This document shows, in pieces, positions 53,812-63,955 of a DNA stretch of 64,000 nucleotides (its first letter is position 1; the number at the start of each line of letters is the position of its first letter). The DNA lies in the NCBI GenBank assembly GCA_037127315.1, contig JBBBDQ010000191.1:14987001-15051000 (forward strand), given 5' to 3'. The position numbers were made by a program, and so were the translations under genes. The stretch is from Ascarosepion bandense. Its lineage: Eukaryota; Mollusca; Cephalopoda; Sepiida; Sepiidae. Under the pieces are notes generated by a model. It worked only from the letters and a program-made list of their open reading frames with translations, had not been told where the DNA came from and made no database searches.

Positions 53812-54275
53812 AAGCGTTTCACCCCGAGCAAGGCATGTCACCGCTACTACTGCGCAGGGGGCTACGTAGAGTGGAGAAAGGCTGATTAAATATAGGAAAT
53901 ATCAGAGGGTGGGTGATAGGCGGGTAAGGATACCGAGAGTGAGGGTTGGGTAGATGAGAGTGTTCTGAGAATAGTTGGGAGTTAGTGTGATAGGTGTCTA
54001 TTGACCCTACATTTAAACACCTGGAGATTGTAACTGTCGGGAAAGCAGACTTGTGGAAGGGAGTTCCACAGGCGGGAAGCGCGAGAAAAGAAGCTGTTGG
54101 AGTAAAATTTACGGTTACATCTTATTTGTTTAACTGTAAAAGGGTGGGACCTAGTTGCTAATCTAGTATCTCGTGTAAATTCGTGCTTAGGCAGCACCAG
54201 TGATCTAAGCTCATCGGAGCAGAAGCCATGAAAGTACTTGTAGAAGAGGCGCAGGGATGGATTACTTCCTTTCCC
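53812..54275 (-). pseudogene. Jockey/CR1-like LINE 3' region, inverted
   Basis: The minus strand keeps an open stretch LRLFYKYFHGFCSDELRSLV, then FTRDTRLATRSHPFTVKQIR, SNSFFSRASRLWNSLPQVCF and YNLQVFKCRVNRHLSH, the C-terminus of ORF2. The 3' tail follows with 'caccccgagcaaggcatg' (plus strand). This is the cleanest C-terminal copy in the window; no RT core is left. Confidence 0.85.
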
Positions 54276-54390
54276 TAAGTCATTTCCGTGTAAGGGAATA
54301 TAGCGAACCTGATGGGAATTGAAACTCTGCTTTCTGATTTTTAATTCCGAGACGTTATTCATCGCACCACCCGCACACCCAAACTTATAT
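54276..54390 (-). mobile_element. SINE family S3, copy 3 (partial)
   Basis: Inverted 'cgaacctgatgggaattgaa' and 'cgcaccacccgcacacccaa' match the S3 head. It sits against the 5' break of the LINE relic. Confidence 0.6.
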
Positions 54391-54529
54391 CACCTGGTAT
54401 TCCCAAACGGTCATCCTGACCAGTCTCGACTTTGCTCAACTTCGGTGATCATATGAGAACTGGTTTTTCATCTCAATATAACCAAAATTCCCCCAAATTA
54501 TAATATAAATTGTATACATAGAAAATAAC

Positions 54530-55045
54530 TTGATCTAGGTTTAACGACCACCTTCAGTGGCATTTAAGTAACTGACTCCAAAGAAGATATACAGCAATAC
54601 ATTTTTGAAAAGAAAAAAACTAATATATTTTCATAAAGAAAATTACTAATGTTTTCAAGAAAATTAATTTTAGGCATTAAACGACCCATAAGGAATTGAA
54701 ATTGTTTTTCAGCGACATATCAACTTCTGATGGGTGATTTCATTTTCTTGGAAGTATTCGTAATTTTCTTTACGAAATTTTTTTTCTTTTTATTTATTGC
54801 TAGCAATTTTTTTTCTTTTTTTTTTAAACCATGAAAATGCATTGTTGATATAAAAATGTATATTTATACTTACATAGTGTTTGATCGCAGTTTGGGAGTC
54901 ATTATTTGCTAATAGATGGGATCCTAACGGATGCTACAACCTCGGGTTATGGTATACCTGGAAACAACAATAATTAATCGTTGGTTCCACACTTTTCAAA
55001 ACCTCTAATCTCCCGATCAGAGGCGTTGCTACCGGATATAATTTA
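54530..55045 (-). repeat. Interspersed repeat family A, copy 4 (inverted)
   Basis: The family end appears inverted near 54540, and 'ctcccgatcagaggcgttgc' near 55013 is the inverted start. The iterated 'cagcaatacatttttgaaa' units appear in both orientations near 54590-54660, suggesting internal rearrangement. Confidence 0.6.
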
Positions 55046-55500
55046 TTCAGGAAGAAACGAGTTTGGAAAAGGAGGCGCAAGAACAGTTTTGTTTATACGT
55101 AGATAAGTATTATGGGGTTTTAAGTTCAATTTTTCATTTTACTTATTTATTTGGATTTTTCAGGTCATTTTTTGGGTTGTTTTATTTTTTAATTTTTTAC
55201 AATATTCTTCCCGCTTTTTTATTTTTTTACTTGTAGCGCCAGGAATTTTCAGACGAGCACATGACTTGATTAGACATCGTTGTGCAAAAGCAGTTTTAAT
55301 AATAATATAATAATAATAATCATCTTCGTAGCATCCTTATTTCTATGCAAACAGAAGTTTGCCTTCATAAACATTATTGTTCTTTCTCCAGTTGCTCCAC
55401 TTTCTCTTTAATTCTTTTCTGATCAGCGTCGTTCCTTTTTGTTTTCATTGCACCCCTCTGGTTTCGCTCCTGTTGTTCTTTAAATCCTCTTTTCTCTTTT
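55046..55500. other. T-rich spacer
   Basis: Nothing recognised; a Phe/Leu-rich 70-residue frame at 55377-55589 runs into the candidate promoter. Confidence 0.4.
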
Positions 55501-55529
55501 CTTTCTTTGTTGCTTCAGTCACCCCGGGA

Positions 55530-55830
55530 GCTCACTCGCTTGCAGCCATAGGAAGACTCAAGCTCCAGTCAAACAACAACAGCCAATAACTGATTTTGGG
55601 CGCGAATTTCCAAGAACGTCAGGTAATATACTCATATCCACATATAACCTCTTTCCCCTCCATATTCTTTGCAGACTGTCCGCTGCTGGGTGCCTTGCCA
55701 GAGATAACTGGCTGTATCTGTAGGTGATTGCAGCCTGACTAACGCAGCTGTCCCGACAGGCTGATTAGAACGGTGTCGTCGGAGGATACAGTATGGCCGC
55801 GGGAAGGTAGGGGTCGCCATTTTGACAAGA
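55530..55830. promoter_or_regulatory. Candidate promoter island (CCAAT, E2F-like, YY1-like)
   Basis: This is one of few GC-richer stretches. 'agccaat' (55581-55587) is a CCAAT box, and TTTTGGGCGCGAA, about 5 bases downstream, fits the E2F consensus TTTSSCGC-type site. On the minus strand AAAATGGCGACC at 55812-55823 fits both a YY1 site and a strong Kozak start. CAG/GTAATA at 55620 could be a plus-strand splice donor. Clustered motifs suggest a possibly bidirectional promoter; none is proof. Confidence 0.25.
55632..55820 (-). CDS. Candidate 62-residue ORF or first exon, unrecognised
   Basis: It opens with MATPTFPRPYCILRRHRSNQ from ATGGCGACC in a near-ideal Kozak context (A at -3, G at +4). 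It ends at a stop at 55632 unless spliced; no strong donor is obvious inside it. Composition is not repetitive. No domain recognised. If the promoter idea is wrong this is a chance frame. Confidence 0.2.
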   Translation of the reverse strand: MATPTFPRPYCILRRHRSNQPVGTAALVRLQSPTDTASYLWQGTQQRTVCKEYGGERGYMWI

Positions 55831-55989
55831 ATCGGTCCTAAGGGGATGAATGGAAACGACTAACGAAGCAGGGATAGGGATAGAAAAAGTGAATGTTGAA
55901 TGAATGGAATATAAACATTGAATAACACAGCGGCACACACAAGTAATTAAGCAAATGTGAACTATAATAACGAAGCCGTGTATCAAGTG

Positions 55990-56450
55990 ACGGGCCCAGT
56001 TATGGAATAAATAAATGGAGAGGTAGCTGTGATTTAGTTTGATTCAATCAATGACTGCATTTTATTAGTCCGTTTGAGCGACAAGAATCTCTTGTCATAT
56101 TGATATTATTTATGCCGCATGTCTCGCATTGATGATATATTTATCTTGTCTCTAATCTAAGCAAGAGGAAGAAATACCTTCACCAAAAGAATTAACAGTA
56201 AATTTCCTTGAGCTCTTTCCACTCTTCTGCCATTTTGTAAAGATGTGTTCCTTAATATAGGACTTATATAAAAATGTTGAAGGAGACTATGTGTGAGTCT
56301 CTGTTGCTGTTATAATATTATAAACTCCCAGAGTTGATTTCATGTTTTAATGAAAACGGTGAAATTTGTTAAACTGCGTACATTTTTATCGACTATTTTT
56401 CAAATGCCCTTAAACTAATTTAATCGTCGCATTTTTCTGACGGTGGCCAT
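55990..56450. other. Spacer, nothing recognised
   Basis: AT-rich; no gene or repeat. Confidence 0.4.
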
Positions 56451-56454
56451 TAAT

Positions 56455-56905
56455 GGGTTATAGGTAGACAACTATAATTGATGCAGGATTTTTTTTTTTT
56501 TCGCAAACCTATAATTTATATTAGATTGTTTTTTGTTTTTATAGACGTGTAATGGGAAATGGATTTTTTTTTTTTAGTAATGACGTAACTGAAACCGAAT
56601 TTTTTTCTTTTTTTACTTATGCCTTGTAATTTAAACCGGATTTTTTTTTTAAACCTGTAATTGAGACCTGATTTGTTTATGGAACAATAATTGATACGGA
56701 TTTTTTCTTTTTTTATAAAGCTTTTTTATGGAACTATAATTCTAATTTGTTGCCGTAGTTGTTTTTTTTTTTTGTTTTTTTTTTGTTTTTTTTACTATTA
56801 TTATTTTTTAATAAAACTAATTGATGCCGGAGTTTTTAATAACACTATAATGAATACCGGGTTTTTATTTAATTTTTGCAGTTAATACCAGATTTAACGG
56901 CATAT
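56455..56905. repeat. Degenerate tandem repeat 'ctataattgataccgga' plus T run
   Basis: The phrase 'ataattgatgc/ac(c)gga' followed by a run of T recurs about eight times at irregular spacing of roughly 50-60 bp. It ends at 'ttaatgggttc', which also appears before the array as 'ttaatgggtta'. Confidence 0.65.
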
Positions 56906-57760
56906 ATTAATGGGTTCAGTAGCATCTTAAATTGTAGCTATTCTTATATTCACTTTTTTTAATGTCCATCTGGGTATCTACAACTTAGGTGCAGTTAGCT
57001 GTCCAAGCAGCCAGAAAATCGAAAATAACCACCAGTAACAAACCTTTCAAGAGACATTTTAATAGTCATACTAACAACAAAACGTTTAAAATGATAGCGC
57101 CTAATTATTGAGTAATTATTCTTATTTTACAGAGGAATACATTATTTGTTGATTATTAAGAATAAATGTTTATTTAGTAACCTTTCAGGTTTTACTGGAG
57201 GCAGAAATGATAAAAAACAAGAGTTTTTAAGAATTTGTTTTCATTTTTAAAACTTCGAATAAGATATATATGCGCTACCTTGAATATTTTTATTTATCGA
57301 ACATTACAATTTAAATAAAAATAAAATACTGGAAAAATGCAATATTTTGCGTTATTTTTATTTTATTTAAGTTGTAATTTTGATTCTTGGTTTTGTATTT
57401 TAGAGTTTTTTCTTCTCTTTTTCTTAAATGTTACTAATTCTCCAAGCAAATGTTTTTTAAAATATATAAAACTTATTCCAGTTCAGGCAGAACTTGACTG
57501 AGTTTCATAGAAGAAAAAAATTATTTATGCTATTTTTAATTTGTATCACGAAAAACTTTCAGGAAACAAATTCGGTCTTTGATGCAATAAAGATAAAAGT
57601 ATAAATCATATTTTAATAATCCGTTGTATCTTTGAAAAAAAAAATGGGGCTCATCAAACGTTAACATTTTTTTCTTAACTTGATTTTTTAACAACTGGAA
57701 ACACGCTGCCTGCATAAGGACAGGTAACGAATTCAGCAATTATTTTTTTTTATTTTTTAT
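56906..57760. other. AT-rich spacer
   Basis: Nothing recognised. Confidence 0.4.
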
Positions 57761-57764
57761 TTTT

Positions 57765-57902
57765 TAATCATATCACCCCGAGCAAGGCGGTAACGCCACT
57801 GATGTGCAGGGGGGCTACATAGGAGTGAAAAGATTGAAACCACATCATAAACAGGGAACAAGGGATGAGCCTCTTCACCTGTTCAATAGATGAGGGTGGA
57901 GT
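57765..57902 (-). mobile_element. Jockey/CR1-like LINE 3' end, inverted
   Basis: 'atcaccccgagcaaggcggt' and 'tgatgtgcaggggggctac' are the inverted 3' tail, followed by 'gatgagcctcttcacctgtt' as in the copy at 9.5-9.7 kb. Only about 140 bp remain. Confidence 0.75.
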
Positions 57903-58425
57903 GATACTAAGATTGAAAGTGGCGTAAGACAAGGATGCGTCTTTTCACCAGATCTATTCAACTTATACAGCAAGACTATTCTGAGAACCCTAGAAGTTAT
58001 GCCAAAATTCGTCATCGGAGGCCACAATTTAAACAATATAAGGTACGCAGATGATACAGTGCTGATAGCAGACACAGAAAGAAAATTACAAGACCTCCTC
58101 CAGAAGGTAGCTGAAGAGAGTGACAAGAAAGAACTACAAATAAACTGCACGAAAACCGAATGCATGGTCATCAGCAAAAAAGGCAGCCCAAAATGCCAAT
58201 TACAGGGGTGAGGGACTCTAAAATTAAGCAGGTACAGACATTTAAATACCTAGGAAGTGTTTTAACAGAAGACGGAAAGTGCGACACTGAGATCTGAAGG
58301 CGACTTGGCATGGCGAAGTAGCATTCCAGAAGTTGAGTAAAGTATTAAGAAAAAATTTCACTAGAAACAAAGAGGAGAGTACTTGATTGCTATGTGATGT
58401 CAGAATTTTCTTTCACCTTGATGAT
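57903..58425 (+). pseudogene. RTE-like LINE reverse transcriptase fragment with YADD
   Basis: Reads IESGVRQGCVFSPDLFNLYS, then NNIRYADDTVLIADTERKLQ, DLLQKVAEESDKKELQINCT and KTECMVISKKG. It keeps the QG...SP and YADD motifs of the RT palm. A frame change leads to VQTFKYLGSVLTEDGKCDTE and a stop, then TKRRVLDCYVM. It lacks endonuclease, RT fingers and the C-terminal tail, so it cannot function. Confidence 0.8.
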
Positions 58426-58511
58426 TACATATAATAATTCCACAGGAATTACTAAAACCATATATTGAAATTATTTTACTATAGAAACCATCTTTCATTT
58501 ATTTTATGTTA

Positions 58512-58648
58512 GTGTAGCAGTTCGATGTAGTGTACTGGTTAGCAACCTTGTGTAACTAGATCAATTACGACTGGGTAGCGAGTTCGATCCTCATTCGGTG
58601 CTCCACACATTTAGCTTTGTGCCACATCTAAGTTATGCGTAAAAAACT
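58512..58648 (+). mobile_element. SINE family S2, copy
   Basis: Head 'tgtagtgtactggttagcaa', B box 'gcgagttcgatcctcattcg', tail 'tgtgccacatctaagttatg'. Confidence 0.75.
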
Positions 58649-58651
58649 ATT

Positions 58652-58765
58652 TTGGGCATTTCGACGTAATGGTTGGCAAGCTTACCATGGTAGGTCAATT
58701 ACAAGTGAGTAATGTGTTCGACTCTCACTGGGTGCTCTACACATTCGGCTTTGTGCCACATCACT
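58652..58765 (+). mobile_element. SINE family S2, second copy in tandem
   Basis: Head 'gacgtaatggttggcaagct', B-box region 'gtgttcgactctcactgggt', tail 'tttgtgccacatcac'. It directly follows the previous copy in the same orientation. Confidence 0.75.
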
Positions 58766-58794
58766 CTCTCTCCCCCTCTCATATATATATATAT

Positions 58795-59010
58795 TTATTT
58801 TGGCAGCATTTTTCATTAATACAGGTTTCATTGAATAATATAGACAAGTTCTGTCTGTTTATTTTGTGTAAGATCCGTTCGTATGATCTGATTAGCTTGA
58901 TAGTGTTGTCATGGAAAGACGACAAGAAATCGCAATAATTGTTGATTTTTTTTTATCAGGTCTGAGCTTTCGGCTTACATAAGCCATTATCAAAGGATGA
59001 ACATTTAATG
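58795..59010 (+). repeat. Interspersed repeat family B, copy 3
   Basis: Contains 'tttcattgaataatatagac', 'cgacaagaaatcgcaataat' and 'gagctttcggcttacataag'. It matches, in part inverted, 16.8-17.0 kb and 43.7-44.0 kb. Confidence 0.55.
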
Positions 59011-59119
59011 TTCAGTGAACATAGAACATTTAAATTATTATTAACAGAGTGGAGTTATACAGAGAAAATTAGACAGGTCCATTTTTTGTGTCGCACATGG
59101 CTGTAGGCCGAGAAGGAAT

Positions 59120-59221
59120 GGTGGTAGTGGGTTTTTGGTCAATTACACTATACAAGCAGCAGTTCCCAGACCAATCCCTCATGCCACTATACACTCAATT
59201 GACCAAAAACCCACTACCACC
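59120..59221. repeat. Perfect 25-bp inverted repeat (hairpin)
   Basis: 59120-59144 and 59197-59221 are exact inverted copies, beginning GGTGGTAGTGGGTTTTTGGT, around a 52-bp spacer. Confidence 0.9.
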
Positions 59222-59254
59222 GTTTCTTCATGGCGTTTACAGTCTAAAGATTTT

Positions 59255-59560
59255 TTTTTTAATCTTTTCAAACCAAGCAACGCAAGAAAGCTACTAGGAC
59301 GCAATGAATTAAATATTAAAGAATATAAAAAATAACTAGGACGCAATGAATTAAATATTAAAGAATATAAAAAATAACACCATTATGGAAACAGAAAAAT
59401 AAAAGAACAGGAATTAAGAAGATAAAAGATTGCAATTGACATTGCATTTAATTTTTTTAAAGGTCAACGTCAAATGACAAGGAAGAGTCCGAAAAGAAAA
59501 ATGTTTTAACTATTAGGGAAACCACATTTAAACGAGGCATTCTGTAGACCGCTTAGCCAC
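59255..59560 (-). pseudogene. Diverged LINE 3' end, inverted, with 42-bp tandem duplication
   Basis: 'aatcttttcaaaccaagcaa' resembles the inverted jockey/CR1-like tail. A 42-bp unit starting ACTAGGACGCAATGAATTAA is exactly duplicated in tandem at 59293-59376. The remaining sequence is too decayed to read. Confidence 0.45.
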
Positions 59561-59799
59561 GAAAGGACTTCACAGCGATGTAATGTGTATCTCTCATTGA
59601 GGCCTATATCTGATAACTTTCAGTCTATATTCTATTGTTATTTGGTTAAAAAAAAAAAAGAGACTTAAATTAAGACTTGGCTTAAAGTGACACAAAATCT
59701 TTGTGAATTTTATAACTTTTTGTTTTAAATTAAATTTTTAAAATTTAAAATATCTTCTAAACTTTGTGAACAGACAAAATAATTTTTTTTTTCAAAGTC

Positions 59800-59940
59800 T
59801 CTTCTCTTTCTAGTGATGGATTAAATAGCAGGACAAATTGTGTTCTATAACTTTGGTTGAGAACCAGTCTACCACAGAAAGTAATGTCAACCTACTGAGA
59901 GAAAATCTTCTGCACAGCCAGTCATGTCTATTTCGAAACG
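59800..59940 (+). mobile_element. SINE family S1, copy 12 (tail half)
   Basis: 'aaccagtctaccacagaaag' and 'cagccagtcatgtctatttc' are present; head and last tail bases are missing. It is interrupted by the LINE end that follows. Confidence 0.65.
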
Positions 59941-60132
59941 CCACTGATGTGCAGGGGGCTACATAAATGTAAAAAGATTAATTAGAAAAGAGTGAGGAGT
60001 ACAAACTAGTTAGAAAGAAACAACAGAAAGCTGAGAAAGCAGGTGCGATGACAGATACATAGGTGGAGAGAAAGGGAAGGTTATACGGGGGTGGGGAGAG
60101 AGCTAGAGTCCAGTGGTTAGTAGATGAGTATT

Positions 60133-60136
<4 letters not shown>
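59940..60136 (-). mobile_element. Jockey/CR1-like LINE 3' end, inverted
   Basis: Starts 'cgccactgatgtgcaggggg' and continues with A- and G-rich sequence as in other inverted tails. It ends at a (TA)n tract. Confidence 0.6.

Positions 60137-60168
<32 letters not shown>
60137..60168. repeat. (TA)n microsatellite
   Basis: A TA run at the start of Helitron copy E. Confidence 0.95.
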
Positions 60169-60171
<3 letters not shown>

Positions 60172-60454
60172 TATTTATAAATGGAACTTTGTCTGTGTGT
60201 GTCCGTCCGTTACCTATAGACTCCAAAACGGCTGAACCGATTTTCTTGGAAATTTACACAGTTGTACCATAAGCGTCTGCGAGTGTTCTTTGCTAGGTTT
60301 TGTGTCGAGGTACCCCCGATAAATATCGATAATCGAAAAAATAGGGTTATAGAAGGAGTGGTCTGATTTTAATCAAATTTGATACACTCATAGACAAAGA
60401 CATAAGAAACGATATTCAGAAGTTTCAAGGTTGCAGTTCTTACAATAGTATTAT

Positions 60455-60504
<50 letters not shown>

Positions 60505-60543
60505 AGATGTTTGTGTGTATGTTTATTAATCTGCCTGTATATT
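60164..60543 (+). mobile_element. Non-autonomous Helitron, copy E (3'-truncated)
   Basis: Matches copies A-D from 'aaacttatttataaatggaa' through 'ctaggttttgtgtcgaggta' to 'ggcaagatgtttgtgtg'. The 5' TC is replaced by TA tract, and the 3' half with hairpin and CTAG is missing. An internal (TA)n lies at 60452-60500. Confidence 0.8.
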
Positions 60544-61374
60544 TTGGAACACGGGTTGATTTCTTTAAGAACTCATAGAACATCATATTAATGGCATGAA
60601 AGAGCTCCTTCGTGTTGGTTGCTTGGGTGATTTTGTTTAGTGGCATATCAATCTCTATGGGTTATTTAATGCCAAAATCTAAATAATTTGAACACAATTT
60701 TATGGCTTCAACAAAATATATTTTGAACGTAACTTTGTCGTGTGATGTTATATAGCTTTGAAAAATAAGAATAGAAACTTATAGGTCTGAATCGTATTAA
60801 GATGTTCCGCAGGAACATAGAACTTAGTATAGAACTTCAAAACAAGCAGCACACAAAAGAGAAACTATGAAAATAAAAATAACAAAGAATTAAGTAGAAA
60901 CAAGTCAATTTTGATCTGGTTGTACATTTCTCATCTCAAAATGTAAAGTAAATACTGACTGACTGGTTGGTTGTTAGGTAATCGCGTACTTTAGACTCGA
61001 TTTGTTCAAACAAAATCAGAACTAATTTTCGGTTTTATCAGATTCAGGGTAATTATAACCCTATTTGCACGCTATTGATTTACTGTGCAGACGTGTGCTA
61101 AATTGTATATTTATTCAGTTTAGTTTAGTCTTGGAGCAAGTGGGAAATGTTGAGCTTTATATCAATGTGGTTAGTATATTAAAATGGAATTTACTTATCT
61201 ACGCTGCTACAGTAAAACACAAGAGTAGGAATTCATATCCGTGTCTGGATTTGAAAATGAGTTCTGATTTTTTAGGAGTTTTATTATATTACTTTCTTCT
61301 GTCAGTCATGTTTACATCTTAATGAAGTGTTGCTTTAAGATAATAATGTATTTACTTTCCATATATTTTTTGAG

Positions 61375-61417
<43 letters not shown>

Positions 61418-62240
61418 AAATGGATGTGCAGTTTGTATAGTTTCAATCAAATGAGCTGTTTATCTTCCAGTTCTTCTGTTATCCTTTATATATTTGTGTG
61501 TGTGTGTGTGTATTATGTTTTTTTTCCTTTGAATGTTACCGTAGCTTTGTACATTACATTATTTTGTAGTCAATTACCGTTCAGTGAGCATTCTTACTTT
61601 TTTCCTGCAGTTACGTGACTGTAGTGGTTGTTTATGGTGTACTGGAGATTTTTCTGGTTTTGATTGGGGGTTTTTTGTGTGTGTGGGGGGGATAGTATGT
61701 GTTTGATGTAGCTATAGCTAAGTTTCAATGAATTTCTGATGAACATTTCATACGATTTGCTTGTTTGTTGATGATTTTGAGGAATATTTTATTTTTTGCA
61801 TTTTTGTTATATATGTGGTGTTTATACGATATTTTTATTTTTTCTTCCCTGAGATCTAAAAAAAGGAGTTTTGCTAAAAAGCAACTGACTTTTCGTGCTA
61901 TTTCATAAACTTTTTTTGTCTGCTTGAAAATTGTTGGGCTGATAGAAAATGGGATTTATCCGATTATGTTGGGTGGGTAGTTAAAGTGTGTGTGTTGCCG
62001 TTTGCTTTACTGTCCAGTTAATATATACCTTAATGACGGTTTTAAAGCCACGTTTAAGAAATGTGTCCCTTTCTTATTTGTTTTAATGTCGATTTTAAAT
62101 CCTATTTGAAAACTTTAAAAATTTTCTGTTCTTGTTTTTTGTAATTTCTTAGGATTATGAACACGTCGTCTTTGAATAAACCAATGCCTTTTATGTTAAT
62201 AATCTTAGCCAGTGTTTGCTTTATTTTATCAGAGTATATG
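60544..62240. other. Spacer, no gene supported
   Basis: About 60635-60685 carries an inverted fragment of repeat family A ('ggcatatcaatctctatggg'). A (TA)n tract lies at 61380-61415 and (TG)n near 61496-61512. Open frames of 85-98 residues at 61.0-61.6 kb are AT-rich and unrecognised. Confidence 0.45.
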
Positions 62241-62244
62241 TCGA

Positions 62245-62420
62245 TATGGAGATGTGCATGTAGTATAACTGTTATCGGCAGTGAAAATAGAATCGTCGAA
62301 CTGAGTTCAAATCCTCGCCTAGTCCTTTGTTTTCACTGTCGCACAAATGCCCTTGAGAAACCATCACTTCTACTCCAACAATGGGTTAAATCGCAAGTTG
62401 ATTAGGCTCTCGAAACTTGA
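62245..62420 (+). mobile_element. Diverged SINE of the S1 group
   Basis: 'gaactgagttcaaatcctcg' (B box), 'cactgtcgcacaaatgccct' and 'gagcaaccagtctagaaag' follow the S1 order with many differences. Confidence 0.5.
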
Positions 62421-62583
62421 GGAGCAACCAGTCTAGAAAGAAGACAATTCCGAATTGAAAAATCGTGACGAAGACCATTTCTGCGCCTTCCCCAACAAAA
62501 TCATCGTAATTCAAAGATATTAAGAAATCGCATTTAAACAATATGTCCACTACTTCGAATATAACGAACAGATAGCTTATACA

Positions 62584-62586
<3 letters not shown>

Positions 62587-62670
<84 letters not shown>
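62587..62670. repeat. (TA)n (CA)n microsatellite
   Basis: About 38 bases of TA followed by about 45 of CA. Confidence 0.97.
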
Positions 62671-62673
<3 letters not shown>

Positions 62674-62867
62674 ATAAAGCCTGGCGTACATATGAACAGC
62701 CAAGATATCATGTGCAGTCATCAGGTGGCATATATTGATCTTTCGGCTAAACCAAGTAAGTCGTGGCCGTTCGTATGCACGCTGAATTTATGTTGTTCTT
62801 TGTGTAATGCACAATCTTTTTCATCGTGCTTTTTAATATACTCCGTCGAGAGCATATATTTATGGAT

Positions 62868-63164
62868 GTGCGTTGTGGTGCAGTGGATATCGACTCGGAA
62901 ATCAGGAAACCGAGTTCGAATTCCAGTTAAATTCCTTGCATTCCCTTACGCACAAATACCTTTGGGAAAGTTATTAATCCGTCTCTTCCCTCCAGTTATG
63001 GGTTAAATAATAGGACAGATTGGGTTCTATAGCCTAGGCTGCCAACCAGTCTACCATAGAAAACAATGGCAACCTATTGATGAATAATTTTCTGTCCAGT
63101 CAGTTATGTCTCTTTTGAGACATGATCGCCCAAAGCGTGTATCACGTATGGCACTTAACGGACT
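62868..63164 (+). mobile_element. SINE family S1, copy 13
   Basis: Head 'gtgcgttgtggtgcagtgga', B box 'cgagttcgaattccag', body and tail 'cgtgtatcacgtatggcact'. Full length. Confidence 0.9.
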
Positions 63165-63575
63165 AATATTTATGGATAAAAGTGCTTAATATCAGAGATG
63201 GAGCGTATGTAAATATAAAAATGAACTCATCAACACCAAGTGGCGACAGTCAGTTTCATGCTTTTTAAGTACAAACATCAGGCGATGACTGTTGCCGCTG
63301 AGTGTTGACCTCAGTGCACACTTTTATGATGTTGGTTTATAAAATTTGGAGAGTTCGCAATTTTTTCATCCCAATTCAAAATTTCCATATTTGAAACTGA
63401 GGAAATATTTAGTTTACTTCCCAGACCTTATTGGCTGAATTTAACAAAGCCTGTTTGCATTAGTTCTTGCTGTCAAAATATACTTCATAGGCGTATATGA
63501 TAAAAAAAAATATAGTTTTATGCTATTATATTTTTATGGATAAATGTACTCAATGTTAGTTATAATTATACCGAA
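63165..63575. other. Spacer, nothing recognised
   Basis: AT-rich without gene or known repeat. Confidence 0.4.
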
Positions 63576-63579
63576 TGTG

Positions 63580-63581
63580 CG

Positions 63582-63647
<66 letters not shown>

Positions 63648-63650
63648 CAA
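63580..63650. repeat. (CT)n (TA)n (GA)n palindromic microsatellite
   Basis: CT repeats pass into TA repeats and then GA repeats, making the tract its own reverse complement. Confidence 0.95.
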
Positions 63651-63659
63651 AGGATTTAT

Positions 63660-63955
63660 GCAATTCAGATAAGTTGTGGGACAGTGGACAACGACTCGTA
63701 ACGAGAAATCGGGGAGCCGATTTCGAGTTGAATTCCCTGTACTACTTAGGCGCAAATGCCCTTGAGAAAGGTATTAATCCGTCTCTTTCCTCCAGTTATT
63801 GGTTAAATAACAGGACATGTTGGATTCTGTAGCCTTGGCTGGCAACCAGTCTACCGTAGAAACTATCTACTGTGGGATAATCTTCTGCCCAGTTAGTCAT
63901 GTCTCTTTCGAAACATGATCACTCAAGCGTGTATCACGTATTGCACTAACTGTGA
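63660..63955 (+). mobile_element. SINE family S1, copy 14
   Basis: Head degenerate ('gttgtgggacagtggacaac'), then 'cgagaaatcggggagccgat', 'aggcgcaaatgcccttgag', 'accagtctaccgtagaaac' and tail 'cgtgtatcacgtattgcact'. Near full length with deletion after the B box. Confidence 0.85.

Noticed and set aside
57999..58211. A functional reverse transcriptase gene
   Set aside because: YADD is intact, but fingers, thumb and endonuclease are missing and frameshifts follow.
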